In this document: positions 17,540 to 26,265 of the stretch, in pieces
Numbering within the stretch: position 1 is the first letter of the stretch
Layout: the number at the start of each line of letters is the position of its first letter
From: Ochrobactrum quorumnocens
GTDB lineage: Bacteria > Pseudomonadota > Alphaproteobacteria > Rhizobiales > Rhizobiaceae
NCBI RefSeq assembly: GCF_002278035.1
Contig: NZ_CP022603.1
Coordinates: forward strand, 806,001 to 870,000
Length of the DNA stretch: 64,000 nucleotides
Direction of reading: 5' to 3'
Notes under the pieces: model-generated
Databases searched by the model: none
The model's input: only the letters and a program-made list of their open reading frames with translations
Told to the model about the DNA's origin: nothing
Position numbers and translations under genes: made by a program

Positions 17540-18948
17540 ACGTCATAGACGGGCGGCAGCTGTGCAAAGGTTTCACGAATAGTCTCAAGTGCTGTCTGCA
17601 AGGCGGATTGCGAAAGTCTTCCGCCTAGACAGATGCGAATACCGCCATCCCCCCGCTCACCACCCGCCACAAACGGATCAGAAGGTGTGACAGCAACACC
17701 CTTGCTTGCCAGCGCACGGACCAGACCATCCTCAGACCAATTACGCGGTATTTTCAACCAGGCACAAAGTGACAGCGGATTGCTGCCTGCAATGTGAGGC
17801 CCCAGAATGTCAGCAACCAATGTCTGCCTTGAGCGCAATTCGTCACGCTGAATATCCAGAAGTTCAGCAACTGTTCCATCTTCGATCCAGCGACTGGCCA
17901 TCTCCGCAACAAGATTAACGCCACTCCAGCTCGTCACCCGTAAGATCGACGTCACTCGAATGGAATAATGCGCTGGCACAACGAGATAGCCTGTACGCAA
18001 ACCAGTCATAACTGTCTTGGTGAAACTGGTTACAAAGAAGCCCAACTCCGGTAGCAATTCCGGCATTGACGGCAGGGGCTCTTCGAGGATCGGCTTATAA
18101 ACTTCATCTTCAATGACACAAACGCCATATCGCCGTGCAATGTCTGCGACTGCAATACGCCTTGCAGCACCCATCAGATGACTGGTCGGATTGCCAAGCG
18201 TCGGGATAAGGACAAGCGCCCTTATATCTCCTGCCTTACACGCCGTTTCAAATGCATCAGGCAATATGCCTTCTCTATCCGTCGGTAGCGCGCGCAGCGT
18301 GAAACCAAGCACATTGGCAAGACCGATGATACCATGGTCGGTCAGGCTTTCCGTCAGCACCACTTCGCCCGGTTGCACAACCGCTGCAACTGCGAGAAAC
18401 AGCCCGTGTGCTGCGCCATTTGTAATGATGATCCGACCCGGATCAACATCCACTGACAAACCGCGCAACCAGTCACGCGCGATATTGCGGTGACGATCCA
18501 GCCCCGCAATCGGACGACACGGACGCATGAAGCTCGCATTGTCCGACTGGCTCATTTCCTCAAATAGTCGCCGCGATGCACTCTCATGCGCGCCCATGTA
18601 GACTGCACGGATAATGGAAAGATCAGCGATACCACTGGGATCACGATCGAGCATGAAACGATCTGCGCGTTCAGTCACGCGATTGCACACATAGGTGCCG
18701 CGCCCGACCTCCCCGCGCAAATAGCCACGCCGCTCCGCTTCCTTATAACTGATACTCACCGTCTGCACGGATAGCCCCAGTTTGTGTGCGAGATCACGAT
18801 GCGTTGGCATCCGCGTCTCGGGTTTAAGAACACCCTTCTCGATATCCTCAACGATCTTTTCGGTCAGAAGCCGATGTTTTGTGGTTCCTTTGCGCATCTC
18901 CAGCGCAGGTTGCCACACATCGAAGGTTACAAGATCATTACAAGACAT
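17524..18948 (-). CDS. enuR: MocR-type PLP-dependent regulator EnuR
   Basis: A GntR-family winged helix (about 22-95, including MPTHRDLAHKLGLSVQTVSISYKEAERRGYLRGEVGRGTYV) fused to a fold-type I aminotransferase-like domain with the PLP lysine in SFTKTVMTGLRTGYL (residue 311 from the chosen start). EnuR of ectoine users is a repressor that is released by ectoine-derived diaminobutyrate compounds reacting with PLP. ATG 18948 is preferred, giving 474 residues, because TTAGGA lies correctly before it; ATG 18981 would add 11 residues but has no ribosome site. It converges on ehuA with 3 bp between stops. Confidence 0.85.
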   Translation of the reverse strand: MSCNDLVTFDVWQPALEMRKGTTKHRLLTEKIVEDIEKGVLKPETRMPTHRDLAHKLGLSVQTVSISYKEAERRGYLRGEVGRGTYVCNRVTERADRFMLDRDPSGIADLSIIRAVYMGAHESASRRLFEEMSQSDNASFMRPCRPIAGLDRHRNIARDWLRGLSVDVDPGRIIITNGAAHGLFLAVAAVVQPGEVVLTESLTDHGIIGLANVLGFTLRALPTDREGILPDAFETACKAGDIRALVLIPTLGNPTSHLMGAARRIAVADIARRYGVCVIEDEVYKPILEEPLPSMPELLPELGFFVTSFTKTVMTGLRTGYLVVPAHYSIRVTSILRVTSWSGVNLVAEMASRWIEDGTVAELLDIQRDELRSRQTLVADILGPHIAGSNPLSLCAWLKIPRNWSEDGLVRALASKGVAVTPSDPFVAGGERGDGGIRICLGGRLSQSALQTALETIRETFAQLPPVYDVSSIA

Positions 18949-19070
18949 CGATTGTCCTAATTTAACAGGAGTGCACCCCATGACAATTTATCTCGCGGTG
19001 AACGAGATTTGAAGTGGCTAATGCGAGACAGCAGAGTTTATTCGATGTTTTGTGACACACATCACAAATA

Positions 19071-19104
19071 AAAACGGCCCGCCAGTATCACTGCGGGCCG
19101 TTTT
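19071..19104. terminator. Strong bidirectional terminator
   Basis: AAAACGGCCCGC (19071-19082) pairs perfectly with GCGGGCCGTTTT (19093-19104). On the minus strand a TTTTTATTT tract follows, ending the sugar operon 24 bp past its last gene; on the plus strand TTTT follows. Confidence 0.9.
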
Positions 19105-19128
19105 GTCGTGATTGTAAAACTACTATGA

Positions 19129-19884
19129 TCAGCTCAATACGATACCGCCATCGACGTTAAGGCTCTGGCCGGTCACGAAGGCTGCGTCATCGGACGCAAG
19201 GAATGCGACCGGACCAACCACATCTTCGGGGTCACCAATCCGTCGCATGGCCGTCTTCTCCTGCCATGCTTCACGTATTGCGACGTCCTCAAGATTGACG
19301 CGACCCATGTCAGTCAGAATGATACCGGGACAGACACAGTTGGCGGTAATGCCGAAGGTTCCCACTTCCTGCGCCAAGACACGTGTGAACCCCATGACCG
19401 CGGCTTTTGAGGCTGAATAATGCGCCTGTTCCGGCGCGCCATGCTTGCCGCCGATGGAGGCAATATTCACGATGCGACCGTACTTCTGCTTCTTCATGTG
19501 AGGCAAAATCGCCTGAACCACCAGAAATGTGCCCTTGGCATTGACATCAAGAACGCTGTCCCAATGTTCTTCCTTGAGATGCTCAACGTCGCTGGCAATC
19601 AGGATACCCGCATTGTTGACCACAGCATCGATACGGCCAAACGTGTCGATGGTCTTCAGTACCATGGCCTCAACATCGGCCTTGCGGCTGACATCTGCAT
19701 AAACGCTCAATACACGACGACCGGCCGCTTCGATTTCCGCCGCAACCTCTTCCAACGCGTCTTTCTGGCGTTCGATATCGTTGATGGCTACATCAAAACC
19801 GCGCTTAGCCATACCAACAGCGATGGCACGCCCTATTCCACGGCTGGCACCTGTGACGAGAGCTATTTTTGCTTGTTCGGTCAT
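19129..19884 (-). CDS. Short-chain dehydrogenase/reductase (SDR)
   Basis: A 251-residue classical SDR with the cofactor motif TGASRGIG at 11-18, NNAG at 90-93, and the catalytic S143, Y156 and K160 (YSASK). D36 after the second strand (AINDIE) suggests NAD rather than NADP preference. It is the last gene of the ten-gene sugar-type operon, 15 bp after another SDR. It probably oxidises a polyol or ketose-related hydroxyl in the cytoplasm; the substrate cannot be read from sequence. It resembles 3-oxoacyl-ACP reductase and glucose dehydrogenase-like SDRs. Confidence 0.8.
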   Translation of the reverse strand: MTEQAKIALVTGASRGIGRAIAVGMAKRGFDVAINDIERQKDALEEVAAEIEAAGRRVLSVYADVSRKADVEAMVLKTIDTFGRIDAVVNNAGILIASDVEHLKEEHWDSVLDVNAKGTFLVVQAILPHMKKQKYGRIVNIASIGGKHGAPEQAHYSASKAAVMGFTRVLAQEVGTFGITANCVCPGIILTDMGRVNLEDVAIREAWQEKTAMRRIGDPEDVVGPVAFLASDDAAFVTGQSLNVDGGIVLS

Positions 19885-19899
19885 TTCATCCTCCAGAAA

Positions 19900-20670
19900 T
19901 CAAAGGGCGGTATAGCCGCCATCGACGGTCAGTACCGTGCCGGTCACAAAGCTTGCCGCGTCAGACGCGAGAAACAAAACAGCATTGGCAATCTCACGCG
20001 GTTCACCGAGCCGTCCCTGCGGCGTCATGGCGAGCCATGTCGAAAACCATTCCTCGTTGCTGCGGCCTGCAAGCGTCAATTCTGTTGCGGTGTAGCCGGG
20101 AGCGACCGCATTTACGCGCACGCCTTGTTTTGCCCATTCAACAGCCAGCGACCTGGTAATCAGATTGACGCCCGCTTTTGCAGCATTGTAGGCCACCTGC
20201 GGTTGAGGATAGACGACAATCTCACCGCACATGGATGAAATATTGACGATAGCACCCCGACCAGCCACAGCCATACGTTTGCCAAATGCTTGCGCACAGT
20301 AGAAAACGCCATTGAGATTGACGTCGATCACCGCCCGCCAGTCATCTTCTGTGACATCGCTGGCTGCGGCATTTCTGACAATACCAGCATTGTTGACCAG
20401 AATATCAGGCACGCCAATCTCGTTGGCAATTGCCTCCGCCACCCGTTCAGCAGCATTCTTGTCTGTTACATCGAGCACATATAATCGCGCTGACGCGGCT
20501 CGTTGTGCGTTGAGTTCGGCAACAGTCGCCGTGCCTGCAGCCTCATCGCGGTCGGTAATGATAACATTCGCACCGGCCTCGACGAAAAGTTCGGCGATAG
20601 CGCGTCCAATACCTTTCGCACCGCCGGTAATGACAGCACTTTTACCCGTCAGCTGAAAATCCTTGAGCAT
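19900..20670 (-). CDS. Short-chain dehydrogenase/reductase (SDR)
   Basis: A 256-residue classical SDR with TGGAKGIG at 15-22, NNAG at 93-96, catalytic serines 145-146, and Y161 and K165 in YNAAK. D40 (IITDRDE) again favours NAD. It sits between the FGGY kinase gene (22 bp upstream) and a second SDR. The sequence looks like polyol dehydrogenases of sugar clusters. The pair may oxidise then reduce different carbons of the same substrate; this is inference. Confidence 0.8.
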   Translation of the reverse strand: MLKDFQLTGKSAVITGGAKGIGRAIAELFVEAGANVIITDRDEAAGTATVAELNAQRAASARLYVLDVTDKNAAERVAEAIANEIGVPDILVNNAGIVRNAAASDVTEDDWRAVIDVNLNGVFYCAQAFGKRMAVAGRGAIVNISSMCGEIVVYPQPQVAYNAAKAGVNLITRSLAVEWAKQGVRVNAVAPGYTATELTLAGRSNEEWFSTWLAMTPQGRLGEPREIANAVLFLASDAASFVTGTVLTVDGGYTAL

Positions 20671-20692
20671 TCTCTTCTCCCGAATATCTTAC

Positions 20693-22186
20693 TCAACTGC
20701 CACGAACCGATTTTAAAGCCGGGTAGAGCGCGCGATACTGTTGATAAATCTCGTTATAGATCGCCGTCTCACGCGGACGTGGTTCAATGCGGGTGCCCGG
20801 CTTGACCATGGCTGCGATGCCGTCATCAATGCTGGCAAAATGGCCTGCACCGTGAGCCGCCAAAACAGCGGCACCAACTGAAGGCGCATCGCGCGACTGT
20901 GGTACACAAACTGGTAATCCAGCCGTGTCGGCATGGATTTGCAGCCAAAGGGGTGACGCACTTGCCCCACCGCCAACAGTGATCTCCTGCCCGCGATAAC
21001 CAGCATCTGCCATCGCATCGAGGATGGCACGTGTACCGAAACTGATGCCTTCCATGATAGCCCGGAAAACATGGTGCGGCTCGTGCGCAAGTGTCAGTCC
21101 GACAATTGCCCCACGTGACAAGGCATCGGTATAAGGTGTGCGATTGCCCTGAAAATGGTCTTGTACGAGCAGCCCATCTGCACCCGGCTCAAGAGTGGCG
21201 GCCTTGCGGTTCAGTTCTTCCATATCCATGGTGCCGTTCATCATGCGACCCAGCCAGGCAATAACTGAACCCGTCGATGTCTGGCCACCTTCAATGATAT
21301 AGCGTTTAGGATAGACCATATCAGGATAACTGCCCCATATACCGCGCGCATGAAGCGGCTTGTCTGAAACGCCGAACTGCAAATGAGATGAGCCGGTTAT
21401 CAAGGCAAGCTGTCCCGGCTTGGCAACGCCAAGACCGATCATACCAATCAGCGCGTCCGCACCGCCCTGCACGACTTTCACCTTCTGCGAGAGACCGAGT
21501 TCAGATGCAGCGCCTGCACTCAGATTAGCGATCACTTCACCGGGCGCGACCACCCGTGACGGCCATTTCTGCAACAGCTCTTGAAGGTCAAGTTTCTCCA
21601 GAAGCGTCTTTGGAAATCCGCCGCGGTCTGTCGAATAATGCCAGCGCAACGAAACATTATTGAGGCTGGCAGCCCTCTCTCCTGTCAATCGCAGCGTCAT
21701 GAAATCCTGATATTCGCAGATGGTTTCTGCTTTCTCGAATATCTCCGGCTCGTTGCGCGCGATCCACAGCGCCTTCGGGATCATCCATTCCGCTGAAACA
21801 GGTCCCTGCCCGCTACCATTCGCCAGAAGCGCTTCATCACCGGTTGCGAGTACGGCTTCAGCTTCAGCACTCGCACGCACATCCATCCAGATGATTGATG
21901 GGCGCAGAGGCTTACCATCTGCATCAAGCGCGACCACCGTGCAACTTGTTGTAGCCAGTGTGATTGCCTCGATTGACGCCGGATTGATCGCGGAATCTGA
22001 TATTGCTTTGCGCGCAGCCAGAACGAAGGAAGACCACCAGTCTTCAGGGTTCTGTTCCGCCCGCGCTCCGCTTGAAAATTTCGTTTCATAAGGCACAGCG
22101 GCACTCGCCAGACACGTGCCTGAAAGATCATAGACCCGCGCGCGAATACTTTCCGTTCCTCCATCGGCGGTCAGAAAATAAGCCAT
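20693..22186 (-). CDS. FGGY-family carbohydrate kinase
   Basis: A 497-residue two-domain sugar kinase (ASKHA fold). The N-terminal phosphate loop is TADGGTESIRA at 6-16. The catalytic-base aspartate is expected in VVQGGADALIGMIG. The FGGY-C nucleotide motif ITVGGGASASPLWLQIHADTAGLPV is near 400. Relatives phosphorylate xylulose, ribulose, erythritol or erythrulose; this one does not clearly belong to XylB, AraB or EryA. It likely phosphorylates the product of one of the neighbouring SDRs, or the imported polyol. A 66-bp gap with a hairpin separates it from the AhpD-like gene. Confidence 0.8.
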   Translation of the reverse strand: MAYFLTADGGTESIRARVYDLSGTCLASAAVPYETKFSSGARAEQNPEDWWSSFVLAARKAISDSAINPASIEAITLATTSCTVVALDADGKPLRPSIIWMDVRASAEAEAVLATGDEALLANGSGQGPVSAEWMIPKALWIARNEPEIFEKAETICEYQDFMTLRLTGERAASLNNVSLRWHYSTDRGGFPKTLLEKLDLQELLQKWPSRVVAPGEVIANLSAGAASELGLSQKVKVVQGGADALIGMIGLGVAKPGQLALITGSSHLQFGVSDKPLHARGIWGSYPDMVYPKRYIIEGGQTSTGSVIAWLGRMMNGTMDMEELNRKAATLEPGADGLLVQDHFQGNRTPYTDALSRGAIVGLTLAHEPHHVFRAIMEGISFGTRAILDAMADAGYRGQEITVGGGASASPLWLQIHADTAGLPVCVPQSRDAPSVGAAVLAAHGAGHFASIDDGIAAMVKPGTRIEPRPRETAIYNEIYQQYRALYPALKSVRGS

Positions 22187-22204
22187 TCACATCCTCCCAA
22201 ATGC

Positions 22205-22235
22205 CATTCCGAAAGCGCCTCCAGCTCTCGGAATG
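22205..22235 (-). other. Intercistronic hairpin before the kinase gene
   Basis: CATTCCGA (22205-22212) pairs with TCGGAATG (22228-22235). There is no U-tract. It lies between the AhpD-like and kinase genes and could be a processing or stability element. Confidence 0.5.
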
Positions 22236-22252
22236 CATCACCGTGCAACCGT

Positions 22253-22588
22253 TCAATTTAGTCCGCGAAATGCTTCCAGTGCCTTGCCCGCATACATCAC
22301 AGCCGGACCGCCGCCCATCTCGACAGCAACTTCAAGCGCCTCGATCAACTCCTTCTCGGTCGCACCATGACGGATAGCTGCATCCACGTGATAGAGGATG
22401 CAATCTTCGCAACCTTTAGCAACAGCAATGCTGACCGCAATCAACTCTCGCTGGGCAGATGAAAACGCACCCGCAGCCGTTGCAGATTTGCTGACCTTGG
22501 CGAAGCCGGACATGAGTTCCGGCGTCGCTTTGGCAAATGCGCCCAGTCGTGACTGGGCTTCTTTCAGACGCAGCTTCACATCAGTCAT
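22253..22588 (-). CDS. AhpD-like/carboxymuconolactone decarboxylase-family protein
   Basis: A 111-residue all-helical protein. It carries the AhpD-type thiol motif GCEDCILYHVDAA, with E..CxxC..H, which in AhpD reduces or transfers electrons through lipoyl groups. ATG 22588 is chosen because AGGAGGT stands directly upstream; it overlaps the E2 gene by 8 bp. The position next to a lipoyl-bearing E2 is notable: AhpD uses lipoylated dihydrolipoyl acyltransferases as electron donors, so a functional link through lipoate is plausible. A peroxidase or isomerase-type role remains open. Confidence 0.75.
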   Translation of the reverse strand: MTDVKLRLKEAQSRLGAFAKATPELMSGFAKVSKSATAAGAFSSAQRELIAVSIAVAKGCEDCILYHVDAAIRHGATEKELIEALEVAVEMGGGPAVMYAGKALEAFRGLN

Positions 22589-24197
22589 TCGAACCTCCTG
22601 CAAAATTCAAAACCAGATCGGTCACGTCCTTCGCCTGATCCCATTGCGGCATATGACCCGACTGAGCGAGGAAATGAACGCCGATTGACGGCGGCAATGC
22701 AGTCACTTGCTGCCACGGGATAATACGATCCTGTAGTCCCACCAGCACACGGACAGGCATTAAGCGCGAAAGCTTTTCGAGTGACGCGATAATGTCGGTT
22801 CGCTGTCCTGATGGTCCAACCACGGCTTCTGCCAGATTTTTCAGACGTCCTTTAGCCATAGTTGCAGCAAACTCGGACACCAGCACTGGCGAAAGTTCGA
22901 CAGGTTTGGCCGCTATACGCCGCAGAAGATGCGTTATCTCGCCCGCTGATGTTGCCAGTGCCATGCCGGAAATAAATCCAGCATCAATCTCGGAGCCAAG
23001 GCCCGCAGGTGCGACGAGTGTCAGGCCAGTAACGCGGGCGGGATAAGCCGAGGCAAATGCAGTTGCTGCGACCGCACCAAAAGAGTGCGCGACAACATCC
23101 GCCTTTTTGATCGACAGAGCATCAAGGAATGCGGGGAGGAACTGACTAAGCTGGTCAGCATTCGCCGCATGGATCGTTGTCAATCCATGGGCAGGGAGAT
23201 CGGGTGCGACCACACGGAAGCCTGCCCTACGCAGTCCGGATGCGACGTTACTCCATGTGGTCCGGTCACCCGAAAATCCATGAAGCAGCACGAAAACCTG
23301 CGCATCTTTGGGGCCGATATCAGTATAAGCAACCCGACCATCTGCAAGCTCGACGAAGTTCACATCAGCGCCTGCCTGCGGATTTCCTGAAGCCTCCAGA
23401 ACGTCTTCTTTCTCAACCCGACCTCTGCGGCCCGAGCCTGAAAGCGTGTTAATGTCGATGCCCTTCTGGCGCGCAAGTCTGCGTGCAAGGGGGGTCGCAC
23501 GAGTGCGCTGATCATGGCTGGTTACCCTCGCTGGCCGCACCCTTGCGGACTGCTGAGCAGTCTGAACCGGCGTTTCTGCCTGAGAGACAGCTTCAGCCTT
23601 TTGTGTGGCTCGATCTGCCACTACTTCAATACGAGCTATGGCATCGCCAACAGTTACCATGTCGCCTTCATGGCGCAGGATTTCAACGAGCTTACCACTG
23701 ACCAGCGCCGGAAATTCTGCAACCGTCTTGTCGGTTTCAATTTCAAGAACGGCTTCGCCACGCTCAAAACTGTCGCCCGCAGCTTTCAACCAGCGAACAA
23801 TACGGCCCTCTTCCATCGTCTCACCAAGACGAGGCATATCAAGATCGATGACAACATTTGCTTGGTGCGAGCCGGCTGCGGGCGCGGGGTGCGACGCAGC
23901 CGGCTCCACCGATGAAGGCGTGCTTTCGCCGCCTTCGTCGGTCCAGTCGGGACCTGTGCCAATATCAATGCGCGCAAGCGGCGCACCGACAACGACATGA
24001 TCCCCAATTGATCCGATCCATTCATTGAGCGTGCCGTCACCCAGCGCGGGGAACTCGGCGACCGTCTTGTCGGTCTCAATCTCTATGATTGAATCACCGC
24101 GCTTGAAATTGTCGCCGGGATTGACGAGGAAGCCGACAATCTTGCCTTCTTCCATCGTTTCGCCGAGGCGCGGCATTTTTAGAATACGTTCTGTCAT
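22581..24197 (-). CDS. AcoC-like E2: two lipoyl domains, E3-binding domain, alpha/beta hydrolase
   Basis: A 538-residue protein with lipoyl domain 1 (about 4-78, lipoyl lysine K44), lipoyl domain 2 (about 117-191, K157), a peripheral subunit-binding domain (about 232-270, RATPLARRLARQKGI) and an alpha/beta hydrolase domain (about 282-538). The hydrolase has HGFSGD at 306-311, the nucleophile S372 in AHSFG and a late QSGHMP histidine. It lacks the HxxxDG catalytic domain of pyruvate dehydrogenase E2. This plan is that of acetoin dehydrogenase AcoC, though AcoC usually has a single lipoyl domain. It would carry the acyl from E1 to CoA. No E3 gene is in the window. It overlaps both neighbours. 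Confidence 0.85.
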   Translation of the reverse strand: MTERILKMPRLGETMEEGKIVGFLVNPGDNFKRGDSIIEIETDKTVAEFPALGDGTLNEWIGSIGDHVVVGAPLARIDIGTGPDWTDEGGESTPSSVEPAASHPAPAAGSHQANVVIDLDMPRLGETMEEGRIVRWLKAAGDSFERGEAVLEIETDKTVAEFPALVSGKLVEILRHEGDMVTVGDAIARIEVVADRATQKAEAVSQAETPVQTAQQSARVRPARVTSHDQRTRATPLARRLARQKGIDINTLSGSGRRGRVEKEDVLEASGNPQAGADVNFVELADGRVAYTDIGPKDAQVFVLLHGFSGDRTTWSNVASGLRRAGFRVVAPDLPAHGLTTIHAANADQLSQFLPAFLDALSIKKADVVAHSFGAVAATAFASAYPARVTGLTLVAPAGLGSEIDAGFISGMALATSAGEITHLLRRIAAKPVELSPVLVSEFAATMAKGRLKNLAEAVVGPSGQRTDIIASLEKLSRLMPVRVLVGLQDRIIPWQQVTALPPSIGVHFLAQSGHMPQWDQAKDVTDLVLNFAGGSND

Positions 24198-25168
24198 GAC
24201 AGCATTCTCTCCGCGACCGACCGGATAAGGTCCGATGTTGGTACGCTGCCAGCTTCCAGATCCTGCGAAACCGAAATCGGAATATCCTCACCGGCAACGC
24301 GCACGACAGGCTGTTCCAGATAGTCGAAGCATTCTTCTGTGATACGGGCAGAAAGCTCGGCTGCAACACCGGCTGTCATCACGCCTTCGGAAACAACCAT
24401 TGCCTTGCCGACGCGCTCGACATGTTCCCGTATCGTATCGAAATCGAGCGGATTGAGCGTGCGAAGATCAATAACCGTCGCTTCAATACCCTTGGCAGAC
24501 AGCTTTTCGGCAGCATCCAGCGCATAATGAAGCTGGCGCGAATAGGTTACGATAACCAGATCTTTGCCAGTACGGCGCACCGCAGCCTTACCCCATTCAA
24601 GCGGGTCGGCATCAAGATCGACCTCTTCCTTGCGGGTATAGAGCGCCTTGTGCTCGATAAAGACGACCGGATCAGGTTTTGTCAGGCTCTGGCGCAACAA
24701 ATGATAGGCATCCTGCACGGTGGCAGGCATGACAAGCCGCAAGCCCGGCGTATGCATGATCCATGCTTCAAGGCTCTGCGAATGCTGTGCACCCGCCGAA
24801 CGGCCTGTGCCGCCTTGCGTGCGCAGCACCATCGGCACGCCGATCTGGCCACCAAACATATAGCGGATTTTGGCTGCCTGATTGGCTAACTGATCCATGG
24901 TCATACCGAGAAAGTCGATATACATCAGCTCCGCAACCGGACGCAGGCCGGTCATAGCAGCCCCAACAGCAGCGCCGATAATGGCAGGCTCGGAAATCGG
25001 GGTATCGATAAGCCGTTCAGCCCCATATTTTCCGATCAGATCTTTCGTGACGCCATAAGCGCCACCATAGCGACCTACTTCTTCGCCAATGACGACAATG
25101 GTGTTGTCTTCAGCCATGGCATCATCCAGCGCTTTACGCAGCGCATCGCGGTAAGTCATGGCAACCAT
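24194..25168 (-). CDS. Acetoin/2-oxoacid dehydrogenase E1 beta subunit
   Basis: A 324-residue transketolase-like pyrimidine-binding and C-terminal domain protein, the beta half of a thiamine-diphosphate heterotetramer. It has the IGEEVGRYGGAYGVTKDL region at 27-44 with the glutamate that activates thiamine, and the family run DTPISEPAIIGAAVGAAMTGLRPV. It starts 1 bp inside the E1alpha stop (TAATG) and ends with an ATGA overlap into E2, so all three subunits are coupled. It resembles AcoB and branched-chain E1beta alike; the AcoC-type E2 decides for the acetoin-like group. Confidence 0.85.
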   Translation of the reverse strand: MVAMTYRDALRKALDDAMAEDNTIVVIGEEVGRYGGAYGVTKDLIGKYGAERLIDTPISEPAIIGAAVGAAMTGLRPVAELMYIDFLGMTMDQLANQAAKIRYMFGGQIGVPMVLRTQGGTGRSAGAQHSQSLEAWIMHTPGLRLVMPATVQDAYHLLRQSLTKPDPVVFIEHKALYTRKEEVDLDADPLEWGKAAVRRTGKDLVIVTYSRQLHYALDAAEKLSAKGIEATVIDLRTLNPLDFDTIREHVERVGKAMVVSEGVMTAGVAAELSARITEECFDYLEQPVVRVAGEDIPISVSQDLEAGSVPTSDLIRSVAERMLS

Positions 25169-26235
25169 TATGCTTCATCCCTGGAAAGTACGCGGTCGAT
25201 ACGGGTGCGGACGGGTTCCGGCTCTGGCTCGCCCACCGCATAAACGTCCTTGAACATGGAGGTGAGTGGCGGTGCCTTGGACTCGACCGTGAAATCAATG
25301 GTCGCGTCCATTTCGGCAGTGATGCCGCTATCCATTGCGTCGAGTGCTGTTTCCTCAGCCAAGCCTTCCGTGACCAGCCGGTCACGTGTGAATTTAACCG
25401 GATCTTTCTTGCGACCTTCCGCCTCTTCAGCTTCCGCGCGATACGGGCTCTTGTCCATGCGGGCATGACCAAAGAAACGATAGCAAGTAACAGACAGGAA
25501 GCCCGGCTTGCCGAGGCGCGCATCATCGATCAAGCCTTGCGCTGCGGCCTTAACTTCTTCCACATCGATACCATCGACGATCGCGCCATTAAGGCCGAAA
25601 GCATGTGCGCGCTGATCAAAAGCCGTATTGGCTGTCGCCTGATCGACACGTGTTCCCATGCCATACTGATTGTTGATGCAGACAAACACGACTGGCAGGC
25701 CCCAGAGAGCCGCCATATTCATGCTCTCATAAAGAATGCCCTGTTGCATTGCGCCATCGCCGAAGAATGCGAGCGAAACGGAATTCTTCTTGAGATATTT
25801 GCTGGAAAGACCAGCGCCAACGACCGAAGGAATACCGCCGCCGACAATCGCATTGGCACCAAGATGCCCAAGCGCCATATCGGCAATATGCATGGAACCG
25901 CCCTTGCCATGGCAATAGCCGGTTTCCTTACCGCCAATTTCCGCCATCATCTGCCGGGGATCGGCACCGCGTGCCAGAAAGATACCATGACCGCGATGAT
26001 GCGTCGTGAACGTGTCCTGCGGCTGCATCGCAGCGCAAACACCAGCTGCGGCTGCTTCTTCACCAATGGAAAGGTGAAGCATAGAACCAGCCGTCTGACC
26101 GCGCACAAACAATTCGCCCACGCGTTCTTCAAAGGTGCGGATGCGCCGCATCGTCCGGTAGAGTTCGAGAAGATTAGAGTTACTCGGATTTTGCACGTGC
26201 GCCTCCGACAGACTTGTCTGTTGCTTTTGTTTCAT
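25168..26235 (-). CDS. Acetoin/2-oxoacid dehydrogenase E1 alpha subunit
   Basis: A 355-residue thiamine-diphosphate enzyme. The TPP motif begins GDGAMQQG and closes with N in INNQYGMGT. The HHRGHG loop near 78-83 is the phosphorylation-loop region of the family. In acetoin dehydrogenases E1alpha/beta cleaves a hydroxyketone into an aldehyde and an acyl-lipoyl group. It is placed 30 bp after the ABC permease gene, so importer and cleavage complex share a transcript. The Brucella-type neighbourhood suggests a sugar-derived hydroxyketone rather than acetoin; that is inference. Confidence 0.85.
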   Translation of the reverse strand: MKQKQQTSLSEAHVQNPSNSNLLELYRTMRRIRTFEERVGELFVRGQTAGSMLHLSIGEEAAAAGVCAAMQPQDTFTTHHRGHGIFLARGADPRQMMAEIGGKETGYCHGKGGSMHIADMALGHLGANAIVGGGIPSVVGAGLSSKYLKKNSVSLAFFGDGAMQQGILYESMNMAALWGLPVVFVCINNQYGMGTRVDQATANTAFDQRAHAFGLNGAIVDGIDVEEVKAAAQGLIDDARLGKPGFLSVTCYRFFGHARMDKSPYRAEAEEAEGRKKDPVKFTRDRLVTEGLAEETALDAMDSGITAEMDATIDFTVESKAPPLTSMFKDVYAVGEPEPEPVRTRIDRVLSRDEA

Positions 26236-26265
26236 GATGTTTAGTTCAATGCCTCACGTGTGCTC

